NCBI RefSeq assembly: GCF_000631985.1
Contig: NZ_JFYN01000042.1
Location: forward strand, 1-64,000
Source: Pseudomonas sp. RIT288
GTDB lineage: Bacteria; Pseudomonadota; Gammaproteobacteria; Pseudomonadales; Pseudomonadaceae
Length of the DNA stretch: 64,000 nucleotides
Reading direction: 5' to 3'
The notes beneath the pieces are model-generated. The model saw only the letters and a program-made list of their open reading frames with translations, had not been told where the DNA came from and did not search any database. The position numbers and the translations under genes were made by a program. Shown here piece after piece: positions 8,403 through 17,350 of this stretch. The first letter of the stretch is position 1. Each line of letters starts with the position of its first letter.

Positions 8403-9785
8403 GTGAGGCACACAACCGTGATCGAGACCCTGAACCATCTCCCGCATCCGCACGAAAGCGCGGCCGCCCTCGCCGGCCATTTCACTGATCTGGCGCCACC
8501 GCTCAACGCCCGGCAGGCACACCTGGAAGCCTCGCGCTGCCTGTATTGCTACGACGCGCCATGCGTCAATGCGTGCCCGAGCGAGATCGACATTCCGTCG
8601 TTCATCCGCAACATCCATCAGGACAACGTGCCCGGCGCAGCGCAGAAAATTCTTTCGGCGAACATCCTCGGCGGCAGTTGTGCCCGGGTCTGCCCGACGG
8701 AAATCCTTTGCCAGCAAGCCTGCGTGCGCAACAACGCCCAGGAATGCGCGCCGGTGCTGATCGGCCTGCTGCAACGCTACGCCGTGGACAATGCGAATTT
8801 CACCGAGCACCCGTTCCAGCGTGCGGCGAGCACCGGCAAGCGCGTCGCCGTGGTCGGCGCCGGGCCAGCGGGTTTGTCCTGCGCCCACCGCAGTGCCATG
8901 CACGGCCACGACGTGGTGATTTTCGAAGCGCGGGAGAAGGCCGGCGGCCTCAATGAATACGGGATCGCCAAGTACAAACTGGTCGACGACTACGCGCAGA
9001 AGGAGCTGGATTTCCTTCTGCAGATCGGCGGTATCGAAATCCGTCATGGGCAGAAACTCGGCGAGAATCTGACCCTCAGCGAGCTGCATCAGCAGTTCGA
9101 CGCAGTGTTCCTCGGCCTCGGCCTCAACGCCAGCAAACAGCTCGGCCTGCCCCACGAAGATGCCCCCGGCCTGCTCACCGCCACCGACTACATCCGCGAA
9201 CTGCGCCAGACCGATGACCTGACGCAACTGCCACTGGCCGAACGCTGCATCGTCCTCGGCGCCGGCAACACCGCGATCGACATGGCCGTGCAAATGGCCC
9301 GCCTCGGAGCGCGTGATGTGAATCTGGTGTATCGCCGGGGTGCGGCGGACATGGGCGCCACCGGCCACGAACAGGACATCGCCAAGGCCAATCAGGTGCG
9401 CCTGCTGACCTGGGCGCAACCGGAGGAAGTGCTGCTCGACGCGCAAGGCAAGGTGCGCGGCATGCGTTTCGCCCGCACGCAACTGGTCGACGGTCGTCTG
9501 CAAACCACTGGGGAAACTTTCGAGCTAGCGGCCGATGCGATCTTCAAAGCCATCGGCCAGGCCTTCGACAGCAGCGCTCTCGCCGACCCGCTGGCGCGCG
9601 AACTCAAGCGTCAGGGCGATCGGATTCAGGTCGACGATCACCTGCGCACCAGCATTCCCGGCGTGTATGCCGGCGGCGACTGCACCAGCCTCGATCAGGA
9701 CCTCACCGTGCAAGCCGTACAGCACGGCAAACTCGCCGCCGAGGCGATCAACGCGCAACTGATGCTCAACGTGGAGGCTGCGTAA
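8403..9785 (+). CDS. preT: Dihydropyrimidine dehydrogenase subunit PreT
   Basis: NAD(P)H- and FAD-binding subunit, 460 residues, that feeds electrons to PreA for reduction of uracil and thymine. Two cysteine clusters for [4Fe-4S] binding are present: C46, C49, C54, C58 and C93, C97, C103, C107. A Rossmann motif VAVVGAGPAG follows at 148-157, and a second nucleotide site reads CIVLGAGNTAIDMA. The assigned start is GTG, with a weak GAGG upstream; another GTG lies 15 bases on. The stop codon directly abuts the preA ATG, so the two are translationally coupled. Confidence 0.93.
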   Translation: MRHTTVIETLNHLPHPHESAAALAGHFTDLAPPLNARQAHLEASRCLYCYDAPCVNACPSEIDIPSFIRNIHQDNVPGAAQKILSANILGGSCARVCPTEILCQQACVRNNAQECAPVLIGLLQRYAVDNANFTEHPFQRAASTGKRVAVVGAGPAGLSCAHRSAMHGHDVVIFEAREKAGGLNEYGIAKYKLVDDYAQKELDFLLQIGGIEIRHGQKLGENLTLSELHQQFDAVFLGLGLNASKQLGLPHEDAPGLLTATDYIRELRQTDDLTQLPLAERCIVLGAGNTAIDMAVQMARLGARDVNLVYRRGAADMGATGHEQDIAKANQVRLLTWAQPEEVLLDAQGKVRGMRFARTQLVDGRLQTTGETFELAADAIFKAIGQAFDSSALADPLARELKRQGDRIQVDDHLRTSIPGVYAGGDCTSLDQDLTVQAVQHGKLAAEAINAQLMLNVEAA

Positions 9786-11060
9786 ATGGCCGATCTCTCG
9801 ATTGTCTTCGCCGGTATCAAAGCCCCTAATCCATTCTGGCTGGCCTCCGCGCCGCCGACCGACAAGGCCTACAACGTGGTCCGCGCCTTCGAGGCCGGCT
9901 GGGGTGGCGTGGTCTGGAAAACCCTCGGCGAGGACCCGGCAGCGGTCAACGTCTCATCGCGCTACTCGGCGCATTACGGCAACAACCGCGAAGTGCTGGG
10001 CATCAACAACATCGAACTGATCACCGACCGCTCGCTGGAGATCAACCTGCGCGAGATCACCCAGGTCAAGAAAGACTGGCCGGACCGTGCGCTGATCGTC
10101 TCGCTGATGGTGCCGTGCGTCGAGGAGTCGTGGAAACACATCCTGCCGCTGGTGGAAGCCACCGGTGCCGACGGCATCGAGCTGAATTTCGGTTGCCCGC
10201 ACGGCATGCCCGAGCGCGGCATGGGCGCGGCGGTCGGTCAGGTGCCGGAGTACGTCGAGCAGGTCACTCGATGGTGCAAGACCTATTGTTCGCTGCCGGT
10301 GATCGTCAAACTGACGCCGAACATCACCGACATCCGCGTCGCCGCCCGCGCCGCACATCGCGGTGGCGCCGATGCGGTGTCGCTGATCAACACCATCAAC
10401 TCGATCACCAGCGTCGATCTGGAGAACATGGTCGCCCTGCCCACCGTCGGCAGCAAAAGCACCCACGGCGGTTACTGCGGCTCGGCGGTGAAGCCGATTG
10501 CGCTGAACATGGTCGCCGAGATCGCCCGTGATCCGCAGACCCAGGGCCTGCCGATCTGCGGCATTGGTGGCATCGGCAGTTGGCGTGACGCGGCAGAGTT
10601 CATGGCGTTGGGCAGCGGCGCGGTGCAGGTGTGCACGGCGGCGATGCTCCACGGCTTCCGGATTGTCGAGGAGATGAAGGATGGCCTGTCGCGCTGGATG
10701 GACAGTCAGGGCTACGCCAATATCGCCGAGTTTTCCGGGCGCGCGGTGGGCAATACCACCGACTGGAAGTACCTCGACATCAACTATCAGGTCATCGCCA
10801 GGATTGATCAGGACGCGTGCATCGGTTGCGGGCGTTGCCACATTGCTTGCGAGGACACGTCACACCAGGCGATCAGCAGCCTGAAACAGGCCGACGGCAC
10901 GCATAAATATGAAGTGATCGATGATGAGTGTGTGGGCTGCAATCTATGCCAGATCACCTGCCCGGTGGCGGATTGCATCGAGATGGTGCCGATGGAGACG
11001 GGCAAGCCGTTTCTGGACTGGAACCATGATCCGCGCAATCCGTACCATGTCGCGGTCTGA
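9786..11060 (+). CDS. preA: Dihydropyrimidine dehydrogenase subunit PreA
   Basis: FMN-containing catalytic subunit of 424 residues. The N-terminal dihydroorotate-dehydrogenase-like barrel runs to about 320 (NPFWLASAPPTD; ELNFGCPHGMPERGMG; the GGIGSWRDAAEF phosphate site). Two ferredoxin motifs close the protein: CIGCGRCHIAC and CVGCNLCQITC. The ATG follows the preT stop with no gap and uses GGAGG inside the preT end. It is the first step of the reductive pyrimidine pathway completed by the two hydrolases in this island. Confidence 0.95.
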   Translation: MADLSIVFAGIKAPNPFWLASAPPTDKAYNVVRAFEAGWGGVVWKTLGEDPAAVNVSSRYSAHYGNNREVLGINNIELITDRSLEINLREITQVKKDWPDRALIVSLMVPCVEESWKHILPLVEATGADGIELNFGCPHGMPERGMGAAVGQVPEYVEQVTRWCKTYCSLPVIVKLTPNITDIRVAARAAHRGGADAVSLINTINSITSVDLENMVALPTVGSKSTHGGYCGSAVKPIALNMVAEIARDPQTQGLPICGIGGIGSWRDAAEFMALGSGAVQVCTAAMLHGFRIVEEMKDGLSRWMDSQGYANIAEFSGRAVGNTTDWKYLDINYQVIARIDQDACIGCGRCHIACEDTSHQAISSLKQADGTHKYEVIDDECVGCNLCQITCPVADCIEMVPMETGKPFLDWNHDPRNPYHVAV

Positions 11061-11067
11061 TTCTTAA

Positions 11068-11170
11068 GATCAAAAGATCGTCCGATCGCGGCCCGAGCCT
11101 GCGGCAGCTCCTACAGAGGTCGGTGTAGGAGCTGCCGCAGGCTCGGGCCGCGATCGGACGATCTTTTGAT
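11068..11170. repeat. REPIN, family B with 16-base internal variant in both arms
   Basis: Long near-perfect hairpin between preA and the convergent TetR gene. Relative to ordinary family B units, each arm carries an extra block (tccgatcgcggcccga) between gatcg and gcctgcggcagctcc. It probably serves both convergent genes as a transcript end. Confidence 0.85.
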
Positions 11171-11791
11171 TTATGGCTCCAACCCGATCCCGCGCAATAT
11201 CACGCTGGTCACCGTCTGTACCGCCCGCTCGAACTGCATGTCCGACAGCGGCTGATGCTCGTTCAAAATATTCACCTGATGGTCGAAGTCGGCGTAATGC
11301 TGGGTCGAGGCCCAGATCATATACAGCAGGCTCGATGGCTCCACCGGCAGAATCCGCTTGTCCTCGACCCACTGGCGGATCTTCGCTTCCTTCATTTTCG
11401 CCCAGTCGTAAAGGCTCAGATCCAGCGCCTCACCGAGGGTCGGCGCGCCGTGGATGATTTCGTTGGCCCAGACTTTCGAGCCGTACGGCCGGCTGCGCGA
11501 ATGGTTCATCTTGGCGCGGATGTAGCTGCTGAGCACCACCCTTGGATCGTCGAACATCTCGAAGCACAGCGCATCCTGCTTCCACACTTCCAGCAGGTCG
11601 AACAGCACGGCGCTGTACAGTTCGCTCTTGGTGGAAAAGTAGTAATGCAGGTTGGAGCGCGGCAATTGCACCTCGGCGGCAATGTCGGCCATGGCGGTGC
11701 CGCCGAAGCCTTTTTCGGCGAAGACTTTTTCCGCCGCCAGCAGGATTTTCTCGACGTTACTGCGGCGGATCTCGATCTTGTGATTGCCCAT
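11171..11791 (-). CDS. TetR/AcrR-family regulator, RutR-like
   Basis: Regulator of 206 residues. The N-terminal helix-turn-helix is at about 15-60 (ILLAAEKVFAEKGFGGTAMADIAAEV and NLHYYFSTKSELY). The C-terminal ligand domain with DPRVVLSSYIRAKM, SKVWANEIIHGAP and YMIWASTQHYADF resembles RutR, the uracil/thymine-responsive repressor. The ATG at 11791 has GGGAG five bases upstream. Its place beside preA suggests control of the pyrimidine island. No sequence close to the known RutR box was found nearby, so its operator is open. Confidence 0.85.
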   Translation of the reverse strand: MGNHKIEIRRSNVEKILLAAEKVFAEKGFGGTAMADIAAEVQLPRSNLHYYFSTKSELYSAVLFDLLEVWKQDALCFEMFDDPRVVLSSYIRAKMNHSRSRPYGSKVWANEIIHGAPTLGEALDLSLYDWAKMKEAKIRQWVEDKRILPVEPSSLLYMIWASTQHYADFDHQVNILNEHQPLSDMQFERAVQTVTSVILRGIGLEP

Positions 11792-11929
11792 GAGGGCTCC
11801 CTGACAACGACGTTGCTGAAGACTAGCATCCGCTCTGGCCTCGGGGCGACCGCTGCAAACAAAACTTCGTACGAAGGTCTGCGCATGGCTAAACTGGCGC
11901 TTCTTTGTCCTGCCTCAGAGGTATCCGCG

Positions 11930-12292
11930 ATGCTGTTCAAGAACGTCCTGACCACCACTGCCCTGCTCGCTTCGCTGTTCGCCGCATCTTCGGTTTTCGC
12001 CCACGCCCACCTGAAAAATGCCACCCCGGCCGCCGACAGCACCGTCGCCGCTCCGGCCGATCTGCGCCTGACCTTTTCTGAAGGCGTCGAAGCCAGTTTC
12101 ACCAAAGTCAGCCTGACCCACGACGGCGCCCCGGTCGCAATCAAACCGCTGACCACCGAAGGCGACAAGAAAACCCTGATCGTCACCCCCGCCGCAGCAC
12201 TCGGCGCCGGTGAATACAAAGTCGAATGGCACGCGGTGTCGGTCGACACGCACAAGAGCAAAGGCGCCTACCAGTTCAAGGTTGGCCAGTAA
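11930..12292 (+). CDS. copC: Periplasmic copper-binding protein CopC
   Basis: 120-residue protein with a signal peptide (MLFKNVLTTTALLASLFAASSVFA) cleaved before HAHLKNATPA, which leaves the amino-terminal histidine used in the CopC Cu(II) site. Further ligands are likely in HAVSVDTHKSKGAYQF. It has the normal length for single-domain CopC. I used the ATG at 11930 because the signal peptide starts there; a much longer frame upstream overlaps the TetR gene. It is followed after three bases by copD. Confidence 0.92.
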   Translation: MLFKNVLTTTALLASLFAASSVFAHAHLKNATPAADSTVAAPADLRLTFSEGVEASFTKVSLTHDGAPVAIKPLTTEGDKKTLIVTPAAALGAGEYKVEWHAVSVDTHKSKGAYQFKVGQ

Positions 12293-12295
12293 TTC

Positions 12296-13153
12296 ATGAG
12301 TGAAGCGCTGGTGCTGTGCCGTTTTGTGCATTTCAGCGCGGTGTTGATGCTGTTCGGCGCCTGGCTGTTCCGGCCGATGCTGCTCAAGGCGCCAGTGCCG
12401 ACACTGGATCGGCATCTGGCACGACTGGCGCGCTGGCTGACCGCGATTGCGCTGGTCAGCGGTGTGACCTGGGCGCTGTTGATCACCGCCAGCATGGCCG
12501 GTTCGACTGCGGCAGCGTTCGACCCGACGACCATTGGCGCGGTGCTCGGCAACACGTTTTTCGGCCAGGTCTGGCGCTGGCATCTGCTGATCAACGCGCT
12601 GTTGCTGGCATTGCTGTTCACGCCTTGGCGTTCGAGCCTGGCGTTGCGCCTGGGCTTGAGCGCGCTGCTCCTGGCGACCCTGGCGCCGGTCGGCCACGGG
12701 GCGATGCTCGACGGTCTCAGCGGGCACCTGCTGATCCTCAATCAGATCGTTCATCTGACCTGCGTGGCTGCATGGCTCGGCGGCCTGTTGCTATTGGTGT
12801 TGATCCTGCGCCAGCCAGGCGCAGCAATGGGCCGGATCCTGCAACGCTTCAGCGGCGTCGGTTATGCGCTCGTCGGCGGGCTGCTGATCACCGGGCTGAT
12901 CAACGTGCGCGTGCTGACCGGGCAATGGTGGCCGACGCCGCTGTTTGCAGGGTTTGCCTTGATTCTGCTGATCAAGGCGTTGCTGGTGGTCGGCATGCTC
13001 GCGCTGGCGCTGTTCAACCGCTTGCGGATTGATGACTGCGAACAGCGGAGGGGCGCGCTCAAACGCAGTGTGGTGCTGGAGTGGTTGTTGGGGATGGGTG
13101 CCGTTGCTGCGGTCTCCCTGCTCGGTACCCTGCCGCCGATGATTGCAGCCTGA
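12296..13153 (+). CDS. copD: Copper resistance membrane protein CopD
   Basis: Inner-membrane protein of 285 residues with about eight hydrophobic segments. Typical CopD features are CRFVHFSAVLMLFGAWLF near the start, NQIVHLTCVAAWLGGLL in the centre, and histidines in GQVWRWHLL and GHGAMLDGLSGHL. It probably moves copper into the cytoplasm together with CopC. The start lies three bases after copC with no separate strong ribosome binding site, so coupling is likely. No copAB genes are in the window. Confidence 0.88.
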   Translation: MSEALVLCRFVHFSAVLMLFGAWLFRPMLLKAPVPTLDRHLARLARWLTAIALVSGVTWALLITASMAGSTAAAFDPTTIGAVLGNTFFGQVWRWHLLINALLLALLFTPWRSSLALRLGLSALLLATLAPVGHGAMLDGLSGHLLILNQIVHLTCVAAWLGGLLLLVLILRQPGAAMGRILQRFSGVGYALVGGLLITGLINVRVLTGQWWPTPLFAGFALILLIKALLVVGMLALALFNRLRIDDCEQRRGALKRSVVLEWLLGMGAVAAVSLLGTLPPMIAA

Positions 13154-13156
13154 AAA

Positions 13157-13229
13157 GCAAAAGATCGCAGCCTCCGGCAGCTCCTGCGATTCCCTGTAGG
13201 AGCTGCCGAAGGCTGCGATCTTTTTGCTC
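13157..13229. repeat. REPIN, family B
   Basis: Inverted pair around aagatcgcagcctccggcag and its complement, with an outer gcaaaaagatcgcag arm. It sits between convergent copD and the HlyD-family gene. Confidence 0.8.
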
Positions 13230-14372
13230 TTAATGCGGTTGTGTGTCGCCCGCTGCGGTGTCGATGCTGACGACCACCGACATCCCCGGACGCAAGCGCT
13301 CCTCTTCCTGCTGCCCCTCATCAATGGTGATCCGCACCGGCACGCGCTGGGCGATTTTGACGAAGTTGCCGGTAGCGTTGTCGGCCTGCAACAGGGCGAA
13401 CTCCGAACCGGTGCCGGGCGAAATGTGCTGCACATGGCCGGTGAACTTGCGGTGGTTCAGCGCATCGACGGTGAAGCGCACAGGCTGCCCGACACGCACG
13501 TTGTTCATCTGGGTTTCCTTCATGTTGGCGATCACCCATTTCTGGTTCGGCACCAACGCCATCAACTGCGCCCCGGAGTTGACGTAAGCGCCCAGGCGCA
13601 CGCCGATCTGCCCGAGCTGGCCGTCACGCGGGGCGACAATGCGCGTATTCGACAAGTCGATCCGCGCCAGTTGCACCGCCGCTTCAGCGCTGGCCACCGA
13701 GGCTTCCAGCGAACCGCGATTGACGATTACCGTCTGCAGATCCTGCCGGGCGATTTCCAGATTGGCCTTGGCCTGCGCCACCGCCGCAATACTCTGCGCA
13801 TTGGCCGCGAGCGTCACGTCCATCTCGCGTTTCGACACCGAGCCGTCACTCACCAGCTCCTTGTTACGCCGCAGATCCGCCTCGCTTTTACGCAACTGCG
13901 CTTCGCTGTCGGCCACCACCGCCTGACGCAGTTTGATCGTCGCTTCGGCGCTGTTGCGTTGCTGCACCACGTTGGCCAGCGCGGCTTTCTGCACCGCCAG
14001 TTGCGCCAGCGACTGGTCGAGGCGCTGCTGATAAATCCGGTCGTCCAGACGCACCAGCAGGTCGCCGGCCTTCACGTACTGGAAATCCTGCACCGGCACC
14101 TCGAACACGTAGCCGCTGAGCTGCGGGCCGATGATCGTCACCTGGCCGCGCACCAGGGCGTTTTCAGTGGTTTCGACCGCACTGCTGAACGGCGGTAACT
14201 GCCAGGCGTAGAGCACGATCAGCACGCCGACGATGGCAATCGCGGCAAAGCCCAGCGACGAGATGATCCGCACCCGCAGCGAGCGCGGTTCGGTGTTCGG
14301 CGAGGACGGCGGCGCCACGCCTTCGGGGGTGGCGGCGATGGCATTGGTGGTTGTGGTGGTCGGTTCGGTCAT
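13230..14372 (-). CDS. HlyD/EmrA-family membrane fusion protein
   Basis: Periplasmic adaptor of 380 residues anchored by one segment at about 30-55 (SSLGFAAIAIVGVLIVLYAW). A biotinyl-lipoyl-like half (VRGQVTIIGPQLSGYVFEVPV), a coiled coil rich in Ala, Gln and Glu at about 110-210, and the returning GQLGQIGVRLGAYV half follow, then a beta-barrel (KWVIANMKETQMNNVRVGQ). Its start overlaps the stop of the upstream MFS gene by four bases (ATGA). Together they form an EmrAB-like drug efflux pump; an outer-membrane partner is not encoded here. Confidence 0.9.
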   Translation of the reverse strand: MTEPTTTTTNAIAATPEGVAPPSSPNTEPRSLRVRIISSLGFAAIAIVGVLIVLYAWQLPPFSSAVETTENALVRGQVTIIGPQLSGYVFEVPVQDFQYVKAGDLLVRLDDRIYQQRLDQSLAQLAVQKAALANVVQQRNSAEATIKLRQAVVADSEAQLRKSEADLRRNKELVSDGSVSKREMDVTLAANAQSIAAVAQAKANLEIARQDLQTVIVNRGSLEASVASAEAAVQLARIDLSNTRIVAPRDGQLGQIGVRLGAYVNSGAQLMALVPNQKWVIANMKETQMNNVRVGQPVRFTVDALNHRKFTGHVQHISPGTGSEFALLQADNATGNFVKIAQRVPVRITIDEGQQEEERLRPGMSVVVSIDTAAGDTQPH

Positions 14373-16024
14373 GAATTGGAGGCACCGTCAGGAGGTACGG
14401 AAGGCGCTGGGGCGACGGCTTTGGTGGTACTCATCAGCCACAGCGCACGAATGGACAGCCAGATCATGGTCAGCACCGCAATCACGGCGATCAGCATGAA
14501 TACATCGTTATAGGCCAGTACGTTGGCTTCGCGAGTCGCAGCATTCGCCAGGCTGCGAATGCCCTGCAGGTTGCGCAGGCTCGGGTCGGCCAGCACCGAG
14601 CCGACCGCCGACCCGCCGCTCTGTACGCGGCCGGCCACCAGCGGATCGGACAGCGTCAGGTGCTCGACCAGATGACTGGAGTGGAATTTCTCGCGCACGA
14701 TCTGGAACGTGCCCAGCAACGCCGCGCCGAGCAGGCCCCCGAGGTTGTTGCAGATCCCGAACAACACCGAAAAACTCACCAGATTGCGCGGATTGGTCAG
14801 CACGTTGCGGGTGCCGAAAACCATGGTCGGGCCAAGAAAGAACGTGCTGCCGAAGGCCAGCAGAAACTGGCTGAAATACAGGTTTTGCGGGCGGGTCAGG
14901 TTGTTGGAAAAACTGTCCATCACCGAACCTGTCGCCATCAGCGCCAGCGAAATGATCAGCGGCATCAGCAGGTGCTTGGGGTCGATGGTCAGGGCGCTGG
15001 TCGCCAACCCGGCGATGCTGCCGATCAGCATCACCACGTACAGGCTGTGCAACTGCTCATAACCCATGTTGAGGTTCTGCATGAAACCGACGGCGCCGGT
15101 GGACTGTTCCGAAGTGACCATACGAATCAGGGTCACCGCCAGCGCCAGGCGGATCATCGTGCCGCTGCCGAGCCAGCGGGTCATCAGCATCGGGTTGCTG
15201 CGATTGTGTTCGATCGCCAGGCCGGCGAGGATCAGGGCAATCGAGGCCGCCAGCGCATAGCCGATCCAGTTGGCCTCCAGCCACCAATCGATCCGCCCCA
15301 GCGACAACACCGCGCAAAGCAGTGCCACGCCGCTGGCGAGAATCGCGAAGGTCAGAAAATCCAGCGGTTCGAAGGTTTTGAAACGGTCACCGGGCGGCAA
15401 CTTGAGCAGCAGCACGCAGCCCAGCGACAGCAAGGCCATGCCCAATTCGAACAGGTACAAGCCGCGCCATTCGGCAATCTGCAGCAAGTCTTCGGAGAAC
15501 AATCGCGCCAGCGGCAAAGCCAGTTGCGAGGCGCCGAGGCCCAGCACCAGCGCCTTCAGCCGCCACTTGGCCGGAAACGCCTGAACCATGTAATACAGGC
15601 CCAGCGAACTCAGCGCCGCACCGACCATGCCATGCGCCGCCCGCACCGCGATGGCCGAGCTCAGGTCGTTGACGAACAGGTGGCCGAACGTCACCAACGC
15701 ATACAGCACCAGAAACACTTCGGTGAACGCGCGCAGGCCGAACTGCTGACGAAACTTCACCAGCAGCAGGTTCATCGACACGTTGGTCATCACGTAGGCG
15801 GCCGGCAGCCAGGCCATCTCCGCCGTGGTCGCGCCCAGCGCGCCTTGCAGGTAAGGCAGGTTGGCGACCACCAGCGAGTTACCCAAACCACCGGTCACCG
15901 CCACCAGCAGCCCGACCAGCGCATAGGCCAGGCGCTTGGGGTTGGAGTGCAGCGGCGTCGAGGGGGAACCGGGCAGACTGGGCTTCTCGTGAGGCTGCCA
16001 GTCGCGCGGGGCGTATCGATCCAT
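14369..16024 (-). CDS. DHA2-family MFS drug transporter
   Basis: Inner-membrane transporter of 551 residues with about fourteen hydrophobic segments, as in EmrB-type DHA2 proteins. The N-terminal NLPYLQGALGATTAEMAWLPAAY is typical of the family. It is the first gene of a two-gene operon with the HlyD-type adaptor. The ATG at 16024 begins MDRYAPRDWQPHEK. A 23-base palindrome lies 30 bases upstream and may be its operator. Substrate is unknown. Confidence 0.9.
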   Translation of the reverse strand: MDRYAPRDWQPHEKPSLPGSPSTPLHSNPKRLAYALVGLLVAVTGGLGNSLVVANLPYLQGALGATTAEMAWLPAAYVMTNVSMNLLLVKFRQQFGLRAFTEVFLVLYALVTFGHLFVNDLSSAIAVRAAHGMVGAALSSLGLYYMVQAFPAKWRLKALVLGLGASQLALPLARLFSEDLLQIAEWRGLYLFELGMALLSLGCVLLLKLPPGDRFKTFEPLDFLTFAILASGVALLCAVLSLGRIDWWLEANWIGYALAASIALILAGLAIEHNRSNPMLMTRWLGSGTMIRLALAVTLIRMVTSEQSTGAVGFMQNLNMGYEQLHSLYVVMLIGSIAGLATSALTIDPKHLLMPLIISLALMATGSVMDSFSNNLTRPQNLYFSQFLLAFGSTFFLGPTMVFGTRNVLTNPRNLVSFSVLFGICNNLGGLLGAALLGTFQIVREKFHSSHLVEHLTLSDPLVAGRVQSGGSAVGSVLADPSLRNLQGIRSLANAATREANVLAYNDVFMLIAVIAVLTMIWLSIRALWLMSTTKAVAPAPSVPPDGASNS

Positions 16025-16054
16025 TGAAAGGCCTTGTGCTTGTGTTGCCGGGAG

Positions 16055-16077
16055 TTTGCCGCAAATCTTGCGGCAAA
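16055..16077. promoter_or_regulatory. Palindromic operator candidate upstream of efflux operon
   Basis: Perfect ten-base arms, tttgccgcaa and its complement, around a three-base centre. The palindrome begins about 30 bases upstream of the MFS start and lies about 150 bases before the divergent deacetylase gene. The size and symmetry suit a dimeric repressor. No regulator gene is adjacent. Confidence 0.55.
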
Positions 16078-16228
16078 CCCATATCCTTTGTAGGCCTTCG
16101 CCTGCACTGGAATTGTGTGAAGCCTGATTCGTAAATTCTGTTTAAAGGTCTTCTCGCCCGCAACGGATTTTTCCCGCGCCGGGCAACTGCCACCCTTGCA
16201 GCCCTTCTCAACCTGCAAGGTGCCCGTT

Positions 16229-17179
16229 ATGACCACGCCCCTCCGGCAACGCTCCCCACGCCTGCTGAAAAACCTTCTGGCTGCCGCCCTGATGCTGCCC
16301 GCCCTCGCCTTCGCTCAGGAACGGCCGTGGCCGGACGGCTCGCAACTGGTGATTTCGGTGTCGATGCAGTTCGAAACAGGCGGGCAGCCCGAAGGTGCGG
16401 AAAGTCCGTTTTCCGGCAGCCCATTGCCCAAGGGCTACCCGGATCTGCCGGCGCAGACCTGGTTTGATTATGGCTACAAGGAAGGTTTGTGGCGGATGCT
16501 CGATCTGTGGGATCGCACCGGGATCAAGGTCACCTCGCATGTGGTCGGCGAAGCGGCGCTCAAGCACCCGGAACTGGCGAAGGCAATTGCCGAGCGCGGC
16601 CACGAACTGGCAGCCCACGGCATGCGTTGGGCCGACTCCTACAACATGAGTTACGACCAGGAAAAGCAGTTCATCGGCGACGGTGTCAACGCGGTGGAAA
16701 AACTCACCGGCCAGCGCTCGGTGGGCTACAACGCCAACTGGCTGCGGCGCAGCCCCAACACGCTGAAGATCCTGCAAGACCTGAACTTCACCTACCACAT
16801 CGATGATGTCAGCCGCGACGAACCGTTCGTGACCATGGTTCGTGGGCGAAAATTCGCCGTGGTCCCCTATACCCTGCGCAACAACGACATCGTGCTGATC
16901 GAGGGTCGGCACTTTTCCGCCGAGCAGTTCTATCAGCAACTGGTGCTGGAATTTGATCGACTGTACGCCGAAGGCGCGAGTAAGCGGCGGATGATGTCGG
17001 TGAGTCTGCACGACCGCATCGGCGGCACCCCGGCGATGGTCGAGGCGATGGAGCGGTTCATTCGTTATGCGCAGGCGCATCCGAAGGTGAGTTTCATGCG
17101 CAAGGACCAGATTGCCCGGATCGTCCTGACCGAGAAAAACCCGTTGATCGACAACACAGAGGCGCTCTACAACCGGTAA
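16229..17179 (+). CDS. Secreted polysaccharide deacetylase family protein
   Basis: Protein of 316 residues with a signal peptide (RLLKNLLAAALMLPALAFAQE). The NodB-like fold shows VISVSMQFETGGQP near the start, then GHELAAHGMRW with paired histidines and RSVGYNANWLRRSPNT. The pattern is close to the PuuE/chitin-deacetylase branch, whose members act on N-acetylated sugars or on allantoin; an exported location favours a carbohydrate or peptidoglycan substrate. The ATG at 16229 has AAGGTG upstream. A weak hairpin without a T-run (17192-17219) follows the stop. Function is uncertain. Confidence 0.78.
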   Translation: MTTPLRQRSPRLLKNLLAAALMLPALAFAQERPWPDGSQLVISVSMQFETGGQPEGAESPFSGSPLPKGYPDLPAQTWFDYGYKEGLWRMLDLWDRTGIKVTSHVVGEAALKHPELAKAIAERGHELAAHGMRWADSYNMSYDQEKQFIGDGVNAVEKLTGQRSVGYNANWLRRSPNTLKILQDLNFTYHIDDVSRDEPFVTMVRGRKFAVVPYTLRNNDIVLIEGRHFSAEQFYQQLVLEFDRLYAEGASKRRMMSVSLHDRIGGTPAMVEAMERFIRYAQAHPKVSFMRKDQIARIVLTEKNPLIDNTEALYNR

Positions 17180-17290
17180 AACCGCCGAAAACAGCCCTCT
17201 TTGCAGCATTAGGAGGGCTACCAACTCGCGCAAACTCATCGTAAAAAGCCCTGTTGACTTTTGCGGAAAACCTCGCAACTATCCGCAACC

Positions 17291-17312
17291 ATGTTGTACG
17301 ACGACGTATAAC
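17291..17312 (-). promoter_or_regulatory. GntR-like operator candidate, site 1 (porin)
   Basis: Read on the minus strand, this 22-base site matches the one at 18869-18890 (upstream of udh) at 16 of 22 positions, sharing ATACG near one end and TACAACA at the other. It sits about 40 bases before the porin start. Half-sites of the GT..TAC type are usual for FadR/GntR-family repressors of uronate and aldarate genes. Confidence 0.5.
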
Positions 17313-17350
17313 AAATAATAAAAACAAAAAATGAAACAGGGAGCGTCACA

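Noticed and set aside
11805..11815. Short palindrome caacg-a-cgttg upstream of the TetR gene
   Set aside because: Only five-base arms; too short to distinguish from chance, so not listed as an operator.
14660..16027. 455-residue Gln/His/Arg-rich plus-strand frame
   Set aside because: Lies wholly opposite the MFS gene and has shadow composition.
17192..17219. Hairpin after the deacetylase gene as a terminator
   Set aside because: Seven-base stem with a 14-base loop and no T-run on either side; too weak to call.
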